The translations under genes were made by a program, and so were the position numbers. From Gnetum montanum (lineage: Eukaryota; Streptophyta; Gnetopsida; Gnetales; Gnetaceae), in NCBI GenBank assembly GCA_015680685.1, contig MNCI01013737.1:243797-307796 (forward strand): 64,000 nt of DNA, read 5' to 3'. Under the pieces are notes generated by a model. It saw only the letters and a program-made list of their open reading frames with translations, searched no databases and had not been told where the DNA came from. Of this stretch, positions 48,238 to 60,651 are shown piece by piece; the first letter of the stretch is position 1, and every line of letters begins with the position of its first letter.

Positions 48238-51200
48238 TTATTTTAGGGATTTTTTGATTTTTTTCTTTTCAATGTTAGGCGATGTGTCAACGGGTATCAT
48301 TCTGTATTCAGCATCCCCTTCGTTGATTACGTTAAACGATAATTCGGCCCAAGGGACATCTGATGGACTGGCTTCTGTGTCAGTGTTTTCTTGTGTTTCG
48401 GTATTTGTTGTGAGTTCTGTGTTAGTCTTTAATTGAGAAGGTGTATGTACAATGTCAGGCGTAGGTGTTTCTATTTTAGGTGGATCACGTTCTATGTTTA
48501 AAGGATTGACGCCTACCGGTTGTTGTTCGTTTGTGTCGTTTCGGCTAGGCTCTTCAAGCTCAACCTCTGAGCCTTGGTCTGTGTCTATGTGTGATTAAAT
48601 AATAGGTGTAGCCACTTCCCCATGTATGATGATTTCACCACCTTCATAAGGCAGGTGAATCTCTTGATGTATAGGGGACAAGAACGCTTTTAGTTGGGCC
48701 AACCAAGGCCTTCCTAATATTAGGTTGAATCCTGGCATTTCATCGACCACTACGAAGTCGGCAGACGTGGGAAACTAGTCCCCTACTATGAAGTCTAAGG
48801 TCACTATGCCTTTGACTATCACGTGTGACCCGCTAAATGATTTTAAACATGTAGTTGCAGTTGGTTTGATTAACTCTGTCAGCCCTAGTTGTTCAACGAT
48901 GGGGTATGGTACTACGTTTGTAGCAGCTCCATCGTCTATGTGGACCCTATGTATCTTGAACTGATTTATGCGTATCGTTATGAACATGGGGGCTATTGTT
49001 ACCTCCCCTATTTTCTTATCCACTTTAATGTTATCATTGTGGAAGCTTAGTGGTTTGGAAGTTGACCCTTGGGGCGAGTACATTACCATGTGAATGGAAG
49101 GTTCATTCGAGGGCAAGTCCTCGCTTACTGGGATCAACGTTAGCATGCATACCAAAGCTTCACGATGCGTTTGGGATGTTAGAACTAAGTCATACAAGCT
49201 TAACGAAGTTTTCTTTTGCTTGACTGCTTGCATGACTTGTGTTAAAGCTGTTGCCAAGTCTTTACTGTTGGGTGTGTTTACATCGATGGTGACTGGGTCC
49301 ATTGGGCCCAACAGTTTTATTTCATGCTTTGTTGGTCTGTCATTTTTGCTTGAAACTGTCATTTTAGATGTATCATGTTTTTTGGATGGTTCACCCTCAT
49401 TTCCTACATTTGGTTGGTTGTTGGATGGCATCATGGGTACGATGTTAAGTGGAGTGGGTTTAGGTGGCCCTACGGCTAACCGTTGACACTCCTTCTCCAA
49501 GAGTTCATGCGTAAGCCTATCCACTATACATTCTCATGTGTGGCGCAGAGGTGGAGCCGGTCTGGGAGCCTTGGGTTGCTTTGGGATTCTTACCACATAT
49601 GGAGCCAGGTGGGGTTGTGGTTGGACAGTCGGATGTGATTGAGCAGAAGGCTGGCCAGGCATCCTAATGACATAGGGGCTAGGTTTGCCTTACGTTTGTG
49701 AGGTGGAGGTTTGGTAGTCATTAGGACTTGCGGATGTCCTAACAACGTATGGGGTTTGTTTAGGTGGAGGTTGGACCTTTGCTGTTGCAACTGCAGGTGG
49801 CACTCGGACTACGAAAGGGGCAGGCTGAGTAGGAGGGGTTGATAGATTCAGGGTAGTGACAGCGGGAGGAACGTGCACTACATATGGTTTTTGTGGGGCG
49901 AATGATGGTTGAGGTATGGATACAGATGGAGTGGGAGAAACATGGACTACAAATGGCTTGTTAGGTGTTTGTTGTTTATATTCAGGGTAGACAGTGTTAA
50001 TGTTGGGTGTTGCGGGTTCATCATCAAAGCAAATTGTGTTGATAACATACGACGCCTCTTTGGTGTTCAAAGGGTCTTTATATACCCCCATAGCCTGATT
50101 TTGCAGTTGGACCAGGTTGGCCTCGTCAAAGGTGATTTGACCTTCATCAATCATTCATTGTATGTCCTGCTTCAGGGTGAAATAGTAATCCGTGCCGTGC
50201 CCGTTGCATTGGTGATAATCACAGAAGCGATCCATTCTAAAACCTTTGGGAACTGGAGGCTCATCCGGTGTTACTAAGCTTGGGTTCTAAATGAGTTGAC
50301 AAAATCGATCATGTCTCTGGATGGCCGCAGGGGATAACTATTTATGTTTCATTAACCTAGCCTTCAGGAGTTGATCGAAGAGCTAGGATGGCTTCATAGG
50401 CAACGGCGTATATTGAGAGGGTTCTTTCCTCTCAAAATTTCTCGTACGGTTTGGTGTTGCGTTCTGTAATGATGATGATTCCGGCGCGGTTGTAGGAGTA
50501 GGTTTAGTATAGTTAGTAGGGGCTATAGGCAGTTTGTTTTATTGTGCCACGCATGTTTGTTGCATTTCGACTATTGTCGCTATAGTTTCTTTAGCCTTCT
50601 CTTTATTTATTTTATTGTGTTGATTTTTGAAGGCTAAATACGCAGGATCATGGCTATTTTGAGCCACCTCTTCTATATTTTTGATCTGTACAAAGGCTTG
50701 GTTAAGGTTACGCTCATTAAGATAGTACAATTTGGATTTGAAGAAGTCATTAACAGCCCCCTTTAGAATTGTGAGGAGATATGTCTGGGGGATTGGCTCA
50801 TGTAGCTCATTGAGAGCGGCACTCCACCTCTAAATGAATTTTTGTATAGGTTTAAGCGGTGCTTGTTTAACCTGTATAAGGCTATCCAATGTTGCCTCAG
50901 GTTTCAAGTTATATTTGAACCTGGTCACGAACTGATGTAACAACTCTTCCAAGGAGCATATAGAATTCCTCGGCAAGGCACGGGACCAATCAAGTGCTCT
51001 CCCTGCGAGGGACATGGGGAACACTCGCAAAATAGCATAGGGCCATGCCTGGAGTAATGCGCATTCTAATCTAAACATTATTAAGTGGGCATTGGGGTCT
51101 ATCTCCCCATTATATTTAGTTAGTGTTGGCAACGATATTCCTTTGGGTAAAGTTAGGGGCGGGACAGAAGGGCTGATGGGGTCATCGTGGTAGAAGTCCA

Positions 51201-52383
51201 CTACCTTCAACTCTTTGTCAACAGTCGTTTTGAGGCGCTTGACCTCGTCAGTTAGTTCTTGCATTAATTCTTTAGCATCTGCCCAGTCTTGGGCACTAGG
51301 TGACATGGTAGCTTGAGGTTGTGGTACATTGTATAGGTTGGACTATTGGATGGTAGGTTGAAAGGCTGAAAGCTGTGCGGTCGACGGTTGTGCTTGTGGC
51401 ACGTTTATAGTGGGTAGCACTAGGGATGGCACATTGTAAACGAGGGGTTGCTATTGCGGCGGTTGCGGCTGTACTTGGGGAATGTTGGCTGATGGAATCA
51501 TGTGGGGTGACACGTTGTGGTGAGAGGGTTGATGCAATGGCACACCCATCGCCACCTATTGCCCAATCACGTTTTGTGAAGGAACTCCCTGTAGGGTTAC
51601 AACGGTCGAGGGGGCTCTGTGCATTTGGATGTGGGGGATGTAGTGAGTGGATGTGGATGCTGGTATCACATGTGGCATCCCTATCACTCGAGGCAAGAAG
51701 GTCACTCCCATGTTATTGTGTGGGGGTGGTGCTTACGAGGATGGATCGGCAACTGCAGCGGGGATGATAGTGAGAGGAGGTGTATTGATTTGTGGGTCGC
51801 TCGGAGGAGGAACATGGACCAGCATTAATGTTTCTGGCAGAGGTGCTTGCGCCTGGGTGAACTTGAGGGGTTGGAGGGACATGATTTCTCCTGTGCCCAG
51901 ATAGAACATGGGGTTGACATGGGTTTGTGGGATAAGGGTGTGATGGGAGTCTTCGTGTTTGGATTGGGCAGAAAACTCATCCTCCTCTTCCGGTTGGAGA
52001 TCTACTATAGGCTGATCCAACGACTGGCTCTTTTGCAGGAGGAGTCGTGTGATGAGCTCTGAGTACTGCTTCGAAATAGGGATTATATCGTACGCAGAAG
52101 GGATGAAATCACGTCTCCCCCTGTAGAAGAGTTCGTATTGCCTCTTTACCTCTATTTCGTCTTGATCTACGGCTAGGCTAGCTTGTATCTTCACACATAT
52201 GAAGTTGTACTGGTCCTGGGTTATAATGTTAGAGGTTGGGTTTCTCCCTTGCAACCTTAGGGACCTGCGGGGCCCCGCTGTGGATTGTACTGTCAGCTAT
52301 TGAATGACGAGCTATTGGACAACCATGGTGCCTACCATGTCGGTGACTTGAGCGGTTGTAGCGGTGGTATTTACGGGGTTCAT
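48238..52383 (-). pseudogene. Element M: gag-protease polyprotein, nearly full length
   Basis: The frame can be followed from an ATG at 52,383 (MNPVNTTA) to a TAA at 48,238-48,240, about 1,380 codons with a handful of stops. The capsid (retrotransposon gag) region is at about 51,306-50,540. The zinc-knuckle-like CDYHQCNGHGTDYY lies near 50,160-50,240, with Tyr in place of the last Cys. A Pro-rich segment repeating PFVVHVPP or PYVVRVP follows at about 50,060-49,590. The protease is at about 49,000-48,600 with HVDDGAATNV and LGRPWL. An extra acidic tail of about 120 residues follows to the stop. The PR and RT frames are separated by the antisense gene, so a sense intron or another way of joining is needed. 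Confidence 0.88.
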
Positions 52384-52766
52384 GATGATCTGTTGAGGGT
52401 ATGACACGGTATAGGGGTGTGAAATTAGTGTACTGAGCATAGTGTACAGCGTATACGCTTCAACGACCGGCGTATAACAACAACATATACAGCGTATATA
52501 TATGCAGCATATGGAGTCAGCGTAGACAAGTCTACAGTGTAAATTGTACAGCGTATACACTAGGTAGTGTATAGAGCATCAGGGTACAACGTAAAACAGG
52601 GTTACAGCATATAGAATGCAATATAAACTGGGCAGCAGTGTAGATGAAGTCCATGGTGTAAAGAGTGTAGCGTAAATGGATGGCAGCGTAGACAAGTCTA
52701 CGGCATAAAAATGTGCAGCGTAAACTTTAATAGTCTTGTGTACAGCGTAGACAAACTTTGCGGAGT
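52384..52766 (-). other. Element M upstream leader with GCGTATACGC-like words
   Basis: No gene is present. AGCGTATAC and GCGTAGACAAG words recur. The expected 5' LTR end (a match to 37,101-37,140) is not seen, so the 5' LTR and primer-binding site seem to be deleted. Confidence 0.5.
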
Positions 52767-53876
52767 AAAGCGTGTACTTCTCCAACACAAAGCAGGTCCC
52801 TGGGACCCATAGATGAATTCAGACGGTATAGAAATTTTTTGGCTAAGGGCTACTACGCTAGGCTACGCAGCTCAGTGTAACAGACTTCAGGAGGACAGAA
52901 CAAAATAGGCAATGCATAGTGACAAAAATTCAACTTTGAGAGTTATCCATATGCCAAAAATATTAACTTTTGGCATATTACACTAAGCCATGCTATGCAG
53001 CGTAACGCAGCGTAACGTAGTGTAACGCAAGCAGCACAGTTGACTTAGCCACAGCAGCAAGGATAACAAAATTCAAGTAGTAGCATTCATTACACCATGA
53101 TACGCTTCCCAACATATTGCAGCATAGCCACGAGATAGTTTATTACCGAAGATTTGGAAATCCTTCAATGCTAAAGATAAAGGTGGTTACACTATCCTAT
53201 GCTTCAGAGCATAGTACAATGTAGTGTTACAAGCTTTAGCTATAGCACATCATGTTAACGATATTCTATGGGCCTAGGACATGCATCATCTAAACCACAT
53301 TCTTCTCCTAATCCTAATCTTATAAATACCTTGGTAGACAATGCTCAAAAGGTTAGCAATTATTGACAGTTTTGGCAAACATTAGTGAGACGACAAGAAA
53401 GAGTTGGCAATAGGAGAACATTGATGGTGACAGAGAGAATCTTCTGACCAGAGACTTTAAGTTAGCAAACACTTTTCTTTGAGCCTGACTCCCTTGTGCC
53501 TAGATTGGCTAGTGAACAAGGTAGATTGACCTTTGCTTATTTAATCTCTAAATAGCTTCTTGTTGGTGGTAGACACTTCGTCCAAACCGAAGTCCTCTTG
53601 TAAATCCCATTGTATTCATCATATTTATCTATAAGATGGATCCCAGATCTTGGGATCATGCATGTTTCAAATTCAATTCATTGAACCTTATTTACATTGA
53701 ATTTTACAATCCTTTTGCATAGTTTACATCACCTTCATTGCCTTCAAGATCCGATCTTGGAGTAGATCTCATTTTCTTGTCAATCGATATTATATTCTCA
53801 TATCAAATCATCGCCTCATTACATGATCGTTGATAAGTTTACTGACTAAGTGTACACGACCATCTAGGACCTCACA
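52767..53876 (+). mobile_element. Probable continuation of the element N LTR
   Basis: 52,768-52,808 (TACTTCTCCAACA...AAGCAGGT...CTGGGACCCA) matches the sequence that follows the GAAACACC block in the M LTR, here in plus orientation. U3 palindrome-like GCTACGCTAGGCTACG follows, then a TATA box at 53,321-53,328 and an R/U5-like stretch ending near ACCTCACA. This fits the LTR interrupted at 37,100. The 3' part is diverged, so the right end is approximate. Confidence 0.5.
53321..53328 (+). promoter_or_regulatory. LTR TATA box (N continuation)
   Basis: TATAAATA lies within CTTATAAATACCTTGG, followed as in B and D by CAATGCTCAAAAGG (versus CATTCAAAGG). Confidence 0.65.
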
Positions 53877-56800
53877 TAGTCAATGATGGTCATGCATCAA
53901 CTACCATCATTGGTGTCTCGAGCCAATAGGAATTTGTTCCTAGAATGGAGATCTCCTACCTATGTGGTTAGGTTGGCCTTCTCTTTGTCAAGCCTCTGGA
54001 CTCATTTCCGGAGGTCTTCGTTCACATGCCTACATTCCCATAAGGAGCATGCCGAGTACAAGGCACATTGGCTTGCTTCATCGTATACGTGACGAGGTAC
54101 TTTAATTACCTCTGGTGGAAATGCAGGCACGACATCGACCTCAACCACTCGTTTGGGGTCCCACTTTCGAGGAGCAGCTGCTAATTGCACATAAAAATGC
54201 ATTAGTCATAGATGCATGGTGAATGCAATAATTTAGAGTCCAGCATAGCACTTCCAAGTCGACCTACTTTAAACTGTTGATCATGTCATTGACCATCCTT
54301 TCCATGAAAGTAAATTTATTAGGGGTTTCGATCCATGGTCGCAGAAGGATCAAGGATGGGCCAAAGGTGTCAATGGTGGTATTAGCTGCATGGTAAAACA
54401 TGTTAGCTAAAGTGGAGAGAACCATAATAGAGCTGATGAATAGCATATATGAAAGTGTAAAGCTCCTACCCAGAAAACCCTTAGGGGTGATAGTAGGGGG
54501 TTACCCATTGGCACACTATCAAATATGTGGTTAGACTCACCAGCATCCAAATGGAACCCCTCTCCTTCCAGCTGACTCAATAACGTAGTAGCATCCTCGA
54601 TGCTCATGTGCCCCTTTGACATTAAGTTGCTCTTTGCAAAAGGGTTGTTAGCAAGGGCCTCATCCTAGTTGCCAGGAATCTCTTCATCATTGGATGAGCC
54701 CCTTTCTTCATCGACAGGGGTCTCCTCTTCATCAGCAGAGGCCTCCTCTTCACCAACTGAGATCCTTTCTTCTATAGTAGGGTCCTCTTCTTCATCGGTA
54801 GGGGCCCTCTCCTCTATAGCTGGAGCCTCTTCATTCTCACCAGTCACCCCTATTGTAGGGACTACCACCTCTTCTTCCTCTTCTTCTTCTTCTTCCTCTA
54901 TTGATAAAGCATAGTTGTAGTAAGTAAACTATACCAACTCGAAGCAAATGCTACACTGTGCAATGCTACCTATCATAACACAGCGTAGCAAATGTTAGCC
55001 AATAAATAAAATGAATACTTACCAATTAGAGGCTTCACTCTATGAAGTTTGAATTACAGTTTTTTCCCCTCTCTTTGTTAGTATGGGGGCTCTTGTCAGC
55101 AGTGCGGGACCTCTTGCGTTTCAAATTAGTCATCATCATCTCTACAATGAGGCATTCCTCCCTTGTCACACTATCAATGGTAATGGGGGGGTGCCTCTCC
55201 CATGCTATCCTTGGCCAGAAAGTTGCATGCCACCCGATCCCTAGTCATAATTGAAAATAACTCCCCAATAGCTTCTGGGGGATCCTGAGATCGGGTGGTA
55301 TGGAAGACTTGCCAGATTCACGGTTTGGAGATCTAGCTATGATCTTGTAGTACCCAGATCCCATTCTTGCAAACTACCAAGAATTCTATAAAACGTCATA
55401 GGTAGGCTCTGAAAAAGGCACAGTGCACATTGAAATAGGACTCAAACTTCCTGCAGAGCTTGACCATTTCACCCTACATGCCTCTACAAAGGTTTTTAGC
55501 CCAATTGTAATAGGTCTCTCAGACCATGACATCCCTCATTATCCAAGCCTGCTCAATCCCAATGATTTTTCCTTGGGACAACAGCTTGTAGAAGGCATGG
55601 GCACAGAAGATAGGGTAAACCATTTCAGCCACCCATAACCTAACTTTCTCAATATAAATCCCCTTTTGATCCTTTGCAGCCCCTAGACACTTCTCAATGT
55701 CCTCTTGATTGTGTGCATATTTCTTGGATTTTTCTCCCATGGGAAGACCATCAGAGGGGATGCCAAAAAGATCCACAAATAATTGATCGTTGACATCAAA
55801 CACCACTTACACACTATGAACACATGTGCGGAAGCAGTCTACCTTTCTCACGAAGGAGTCGATTAGGAAAAGCATCTCAGCAGGCAGAATGCTCTGGTTA
55901 ATAGCAAAAAATAAGTCCATAAGCCTAGCCTCCTAAAGGTTATGGACCAGTGTGGTTGGGGCCCCATTGCAGAGCTAGCACTGGGTTTCCTCCACCTTCC
56001 CATACTTAAAAAAGAGATTGGTTTCATTGCACCCAGAGGTGACCACAGTAAACTCCTGGGATCTCTTCTCCACTAAAAATGATTTGCAAAAAACATCCCT
56101 TAGACATGTAATAGTAGATTCACACTTTAGCATACTAGGTTTAAACAACGTTCGAAATGGTGGGAGATCCACCAAAATGTCTTCAACGGTGAGCAGTCTG
56201 AGGGATGCCCATTCCCTATCTAACCAACTAGCTTCTTTACACTTTTCATAAAATTGGAAATACCAGGTTGGATAAGTTCTGAACTCACCCCCAAATTGGC
56301 CTATCATGCTGACGTGCACATTCCCAGTGGAGAAAAACTCTTACAAGGCCACTTGTGCCAACGCCAAGGCATCTGTGTCACCATGGAGACCACTCCTGTC
56401 ACTAAAAAACCTGGTAACACAAAAAATGCACATATACACTGTTAATACCTATATCTAGTGTAGCATGGATTACATGACAAAATACCTTTGTAGAACTCAC
56501 CTGTCGGCATAGTAAACAATTCTAGGAGGGTTTTGAAAGTAGGTGCCTATGTGGTGGGTGACAAATAACGTGTTGTATAAGTGATAGCACTTATACTTAG
56601 CCATCTTCCAAATCCAAGTTAAGTGTCTTAGGCTTTTTGGATGTTGATTGGAACCTTCTACCTACTCACCCTCTAATTGATCCATCAGTCAAAAATTTTA
56701 GAATACCCCAATTTTCCCTAGGCAATAGGCTCTCTGTGATTGCGGCTGCTATAGGAGAAACTATAGGAAGTCTCGTGCACCCTCCTAGAACCAGACCAAC

Positions 56801-57808
56801 TGCTGCTCCACACGTGCATGGGGAGGAGGGACATTGGCCACCGGTTCACTTAGGCAGCACAAGACTCCTATAATTTTCAAAACAATCAAAATGGGTTTCA
56901 ACATAACCTTGTATAACAAAGAACCAAATGTTAGTGCTATGTATGAGTGAAGTTTACACATAGCATAGAATAACCCTCTTATTATGTATAGCGTAGCATG
57001 ACATTTTCATTGCATATAGCGTAACATGATCCTACAGTTGCAAAAATTTAAAAAAATTATAAAATACAAACAAACAACAACAAAACAAGCTTCGTAGTGT
57101 AGCATGGCCATCAAACCTCACACAATGCAACAATGCTTAGATGACACGTAATGTAGAAAATGAACAAGAATAGGTAGACATGCAACAATACAACAATGTA
57201 ATCAATGCATTACTACGACAAGCATGGCAACATGGCAAGCTTAACAAATTCAGCAACGTAGTGGTATTGTAGATTCAACAGCGTAAAAATATGATAAACC
57301 TACAAGACCTTACAACATACTAGCATACATCAATAAAAAAATTACAAAGTGTAGACAACTAAGAGTTTACTATGCTATAGCCATTCCAACCATACTTCAG
57401 CTATACAAAATAATTTGCAGTGTACTAAGTTAAACACGTGTCTCATTTGTCAAGTCATGCAGATGACTAAACCCTCCTGATGGTGGTGTGCTACATTAGC
57501 CATGCACTAAGTTATCTAGGCTCACCCAAACCCCCGCAAAAATGTAGTCACAACAATGGCAGCCAAGGTGATACTGCATGTGGCTATAGCATAATGTCTG
57601 TATAGCTGTTGTGGCCAACTAGCAATAGCGGTAGCGTAACGGCAAAAACAGTGACCAAAACAAGTGCCAAAGGATGCGGATTTCAACAATAATGATTGTA
57701 GAAGTCTGAAAAAAAAGGCAATGTAATAACCCACTAGGAAGATAGAGTCTCCTCCCACACTTTAACGTGTGCCTGGGGCAGGCACCCCAAAGTGTCCGTG
57801 ACCTTTTC
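53877..57808 (-). pseudogene. Antisense cassette gene, element F copy (exons 1-7, most complete subfamily-2 copy)
   Basis: Reading the minus strand, exon 1 is 57,735-57,808. Its start is cut off by LTR E, and it ends TTCCTA|GTGGGTT. Exon 2 starts at 56,907 after TATACAAG and contains KIIGVL in the HAD motif I position, then VWF and, after a stop, EGARDFL. Exon 3 starts at 56,410 after TTACCAG. Exon 4 runs to 55,023 (TTG|GTAAGTATT) and includes 55,519-55,806 (FVDLFGIPSDG, matching FSNLFGASVDG of M). Exon 5 is the Glu-rich stretch at about 54,660-54,910, with related frame to about 54,430. Exon 6 is about 54,264-54,446 (PWIETPNKF). Exon 7 begins at 54,180 after GCAATTAG with RKWDP...LWECRH, matching RWDP...LWTCRH of M. 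It is truncated at 53,877. Stops and frameshifts throughout; an inactive copy. Confidence 0.75.
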
Positions 57809-58448
57809 TGTAATGACCGAAAACGTCAGAGGCTGGAAAACACCGAGAGGTCATCGGTTGGATAGTCTTAACCCTGGATCCACATGAGGGCCGCGCTAGA
57901 TAAAACAAAAACGAGGCACCCTAAATGGTCTGGTCGATTAGACATGGACTTAGTCGATGTTACTATAACATTTTGCAAACGTATGAGTTGAAAGCAGTAC
58001 TTATAACATAAAATAAAAATTTTTAAATGCAAGAAGGCAAAAGACAATGTAAAATGCAATGACAAGTAGGAAATCAAAGTAAAATGCAGTTAAGAAAATG
58101 GCCCACTTCAAGATTATGGCTTTACTCTGTCAAGGTGGATACAATTGGTTGCATGATGCTAGGTAGCATAGAGATTCCAAAAGTAACCAAAATGTTCAAA
58201 GCAAGCCAATTGTATGCTTGAACATGAACTTAGGATTTAATAATGCAAAATGATACAAAGGAAATGGGAAAGAGATAACAGAATGCCAAACAGGGATGCT
58301 AATTGTTTGATTTTGTCAACTCAAGAATGTTTACAATGCTCAAGATTGTCAATTTGCCAACTTGCAAATGTGCTAACTTACCAACTTGCTAACTGGCTTG
58401 CCCAAATTTTTGCTAACTTGCTAACCCTTTGAGCTTCACTCATTGGGT

Positions 58449-58456
58449 TATTTATA
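58449..58456 (-). promoter_or_regulatory. LTR TATA box (E)
   Basis: TATAAATA on the minus strand within CCCTATAAATAACCC. Confidence 0.8.
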
Positions 58457-59170
58457 GGGCCTGAAGCATGCAAAAGATGTGGTTTGGACACCACATGTCC
58501 TGGACCCATGTTGACGTGTCCATGCTGCATGGACATGTAAAGCTAATTGACGAGCCTGCCATGTTGTAATTACACTATTAGAACATGGAGATGTGTGCCA
58601 ATGATGCAAACATGTGAAGTGCATTAATGGAGCATAGCTACCTACTACACTATGCTATGCTTTGTAGCATAGCATGTTGGCATAGCGTAGTAGCTTGCTG
58701 TGCCGTGCTACGCTTTAGAGCATAGCATGTTGGTGTAGCGTAGCATGTTGCTACGCTGTGCTATGCTATGCAGCGTAGCATAGCGTAGACAGCAATTAGA
58801 GGAAGAAAATTTCATTGGGGCCTATTGCATGTGCTGGAAGCTTTTGAAGTGTTATAACTGATTCTACATGTTTGCTATGCTATCCTACACTACGTAGTGT
58901 AGTAGTTGGCCTTAATTGTGGAAATGCTAACAATCTGCAACCTTTGGTCTTTACAATGTGGAGGCTTTGAACTTGCTAATCCTACGCTTTGAGATGCCTT
59001 TTGTCATTTCCATACAATTGTTATGTTTTGCTACGATATGTAGCATAGCATAGCATAGCAACCAACATAGTCTACTTTTTGCTAAATTTGCCACTTTTTG
59101 GTAGAAGGAGCCATTGCTAAAGGACTTGGAGTCGAGCAAGGGAACTGACTATCTGGCTTTTGCTATGTTG

Positions 59171-59192
59171 TGCTATGCTACGTAGCATAGCA
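59171..59192. repeat. Perfect 22-bp palindrome in LTR U3 (E)
   Basis: The arm TGCTATGCTAC is followed immediately by its reverse complement GTAGCATAGCA. It corresponds in position to imperfect hairpins in the B, C and D LTRs. Confidence 0.9.
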
Positions 59193-59535
59193 TAGAGTAG
59201 CACTTTGTTCTACAACTATCTTCTAAAGCCTGCTATGCTACATAGCGTAGCAAACTTCTTGACTAGAAAACTTGTCGAACTGTTTTGCATAGCCTAAGTG
59301 CTTCTGAAAACTCCATGCATTGCTTTTGAGTAGGCTGTCAGTTTGATGAACTACTTAAGTGGGCAAGCCAGAGGATCCATTGAGCCTGTCAACACTAGGA
59401 GTAGAAAACTTGTTGAATTGGATAGTATGAACTTAGAGCATCCATCTCTTGAAGAACTACCATGATGCTTCCTGAATTGCAAGGACCTGGTGAAGCAAGA
59501 ATGCCTTGAAAATTTAGGGTGTTTCATTGGCCCCT

Positions 59536-59579
59536 CTTTGTCAACATTTGGAGGATGGATCCGAGAGATGCCAACAAAG
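59536..59579 (-). repeat. LTR 5'-proximal inverted repeat (E)
   Basis: On the minus strand the arms are CTTTGTTGGCATCT and AAATGTTGACAAAG. Confidence 0.7.
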
Positions 59580-60173
59580 AATACGAAACACCACAGAAGA
59601 AAAAACAACATCATTGCTCTTCAGTGATCGTCAAGATGTCGCTTAGCTATGATTGAGAGTGTCGCATTGGTTATGCAAGAGAAAGGAAGGGTTGAGCAAG
59701 GAGGAAGGAGGCTCAAGAAAAGGATAAAGATGAAATTTAGTGGAATCTCTTGTTGGAGTGCTTGTGAGGAAGGTTTTTGCATGGTCATCTTTTCTTTTGC
59801 TGAGCTTTGATCTCTCATTGGAATTCTTAGAGAGAGGGTGATTGCGAAATAGCTTATGTGCCATTTGTCTTAGGCACAATTGTTTTTTGTACATGAGGTT
59901 TTTCTCTCTTACACTTTTGCCTTTGCTGTTTTAGCTTTTCCATTTTCAAACAACCTTGTTGTTGTAGGATAGGTGTTTCTTTCCCAGGATGAGTTGTGTT
60001 ACATCCACATGGGGGCTTTAACCTGCCTACAGATGCTTCCCATATGGTGAGCTATGTTATGCATGTCATGGACTTTGTGGTTGAGCATATGAGAGGTGTT
60101 GACAAACGTGAGGAAAAGCTTGTAAAAGAGAGAAGAGAGTGGATCGTGAGTGTAAAGAGTGAGATAAGATAGG

Positions 60174-60245
60174 TAAAGGAGAGGGACAGGATGTGCACTC
60201 CAAAGTAGCTAAAGGAGAGGGATAGGATGTGCACTCTAAAGTAGC
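60174..60245. repeat. Tandem duplication, 2 x 36 bp
   Basis: The units 60,174-60,209 and 60,210-60,245 differ at two positions. Confidence 0.85.
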
Positions 60246-60651
60246 TAAGCTAGTCAAGACGAACACCTTGGAACAATGTAGTGTTCTACTTCCATGGCGA
60301 AGCACACCTCTAACCGGAATCCCATGGTACACACCCTACAAACACAATAGAAAGGAAACCAAGAGAAATAATGATGATGCAAAATGAAGGTAAATTTCCT
60401 GGTTGCTATAGATGTTATTGAAGCTCTAGACATCTTTTCTAGTGTGCGATGTCTAAACTAGGAAGGCCTGCAGCGGCTTTGGCAGCATTAGCATGAAGAG
60501 GTTAGCACTAAAGATGCTAAGAGTTGTTATGAATGTAAATGCTCAGGAATCCCTATCGAGGGAAAGCATTCTTAGTTCAGTTAGATTGGCTACCCCATAG
60601 CTAAACGTTGTTTCAGCTCAGGCATTGGCAGGGGGCTAGAGGGTAACAATA

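Larger units (their letters stand above)
57809..59595 (-). mobile_element. 3' LTR of element E (1787 bp)
   Basis: On the minus strand it starts TGTGGTGTTTCGTATTC and ends CGGTCATTACA. It has the inverted repeat at 59,536-59,579, palindromes between 58,640 and 59,250, and a TATA box at 58,449-58,456. Its left edge lies inside exon 1 of the F antisense gene. Confidence 0.85.

Noticed and set aside
49909-50277. Plus-strand frame opposite M gag
   Set aside because: It is antisense to a clear gag reading with a conserved zinc-knuckle region and is not shared with B.
52384-52560. Gag N-terminal extension from an ATG at 52,560
   Set aside because: The codons translate GCGTATAC-type repeats (YTLY, YAVD). 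The ATG at 52,383 fits a normal gag start better.
54669-54914. Ser-rich plus-strand frame
   Set aside because: It is the shadow of the Glu-rich exon 5 of the minus-strand antisense gene. The same applies to 26,709-27,029.
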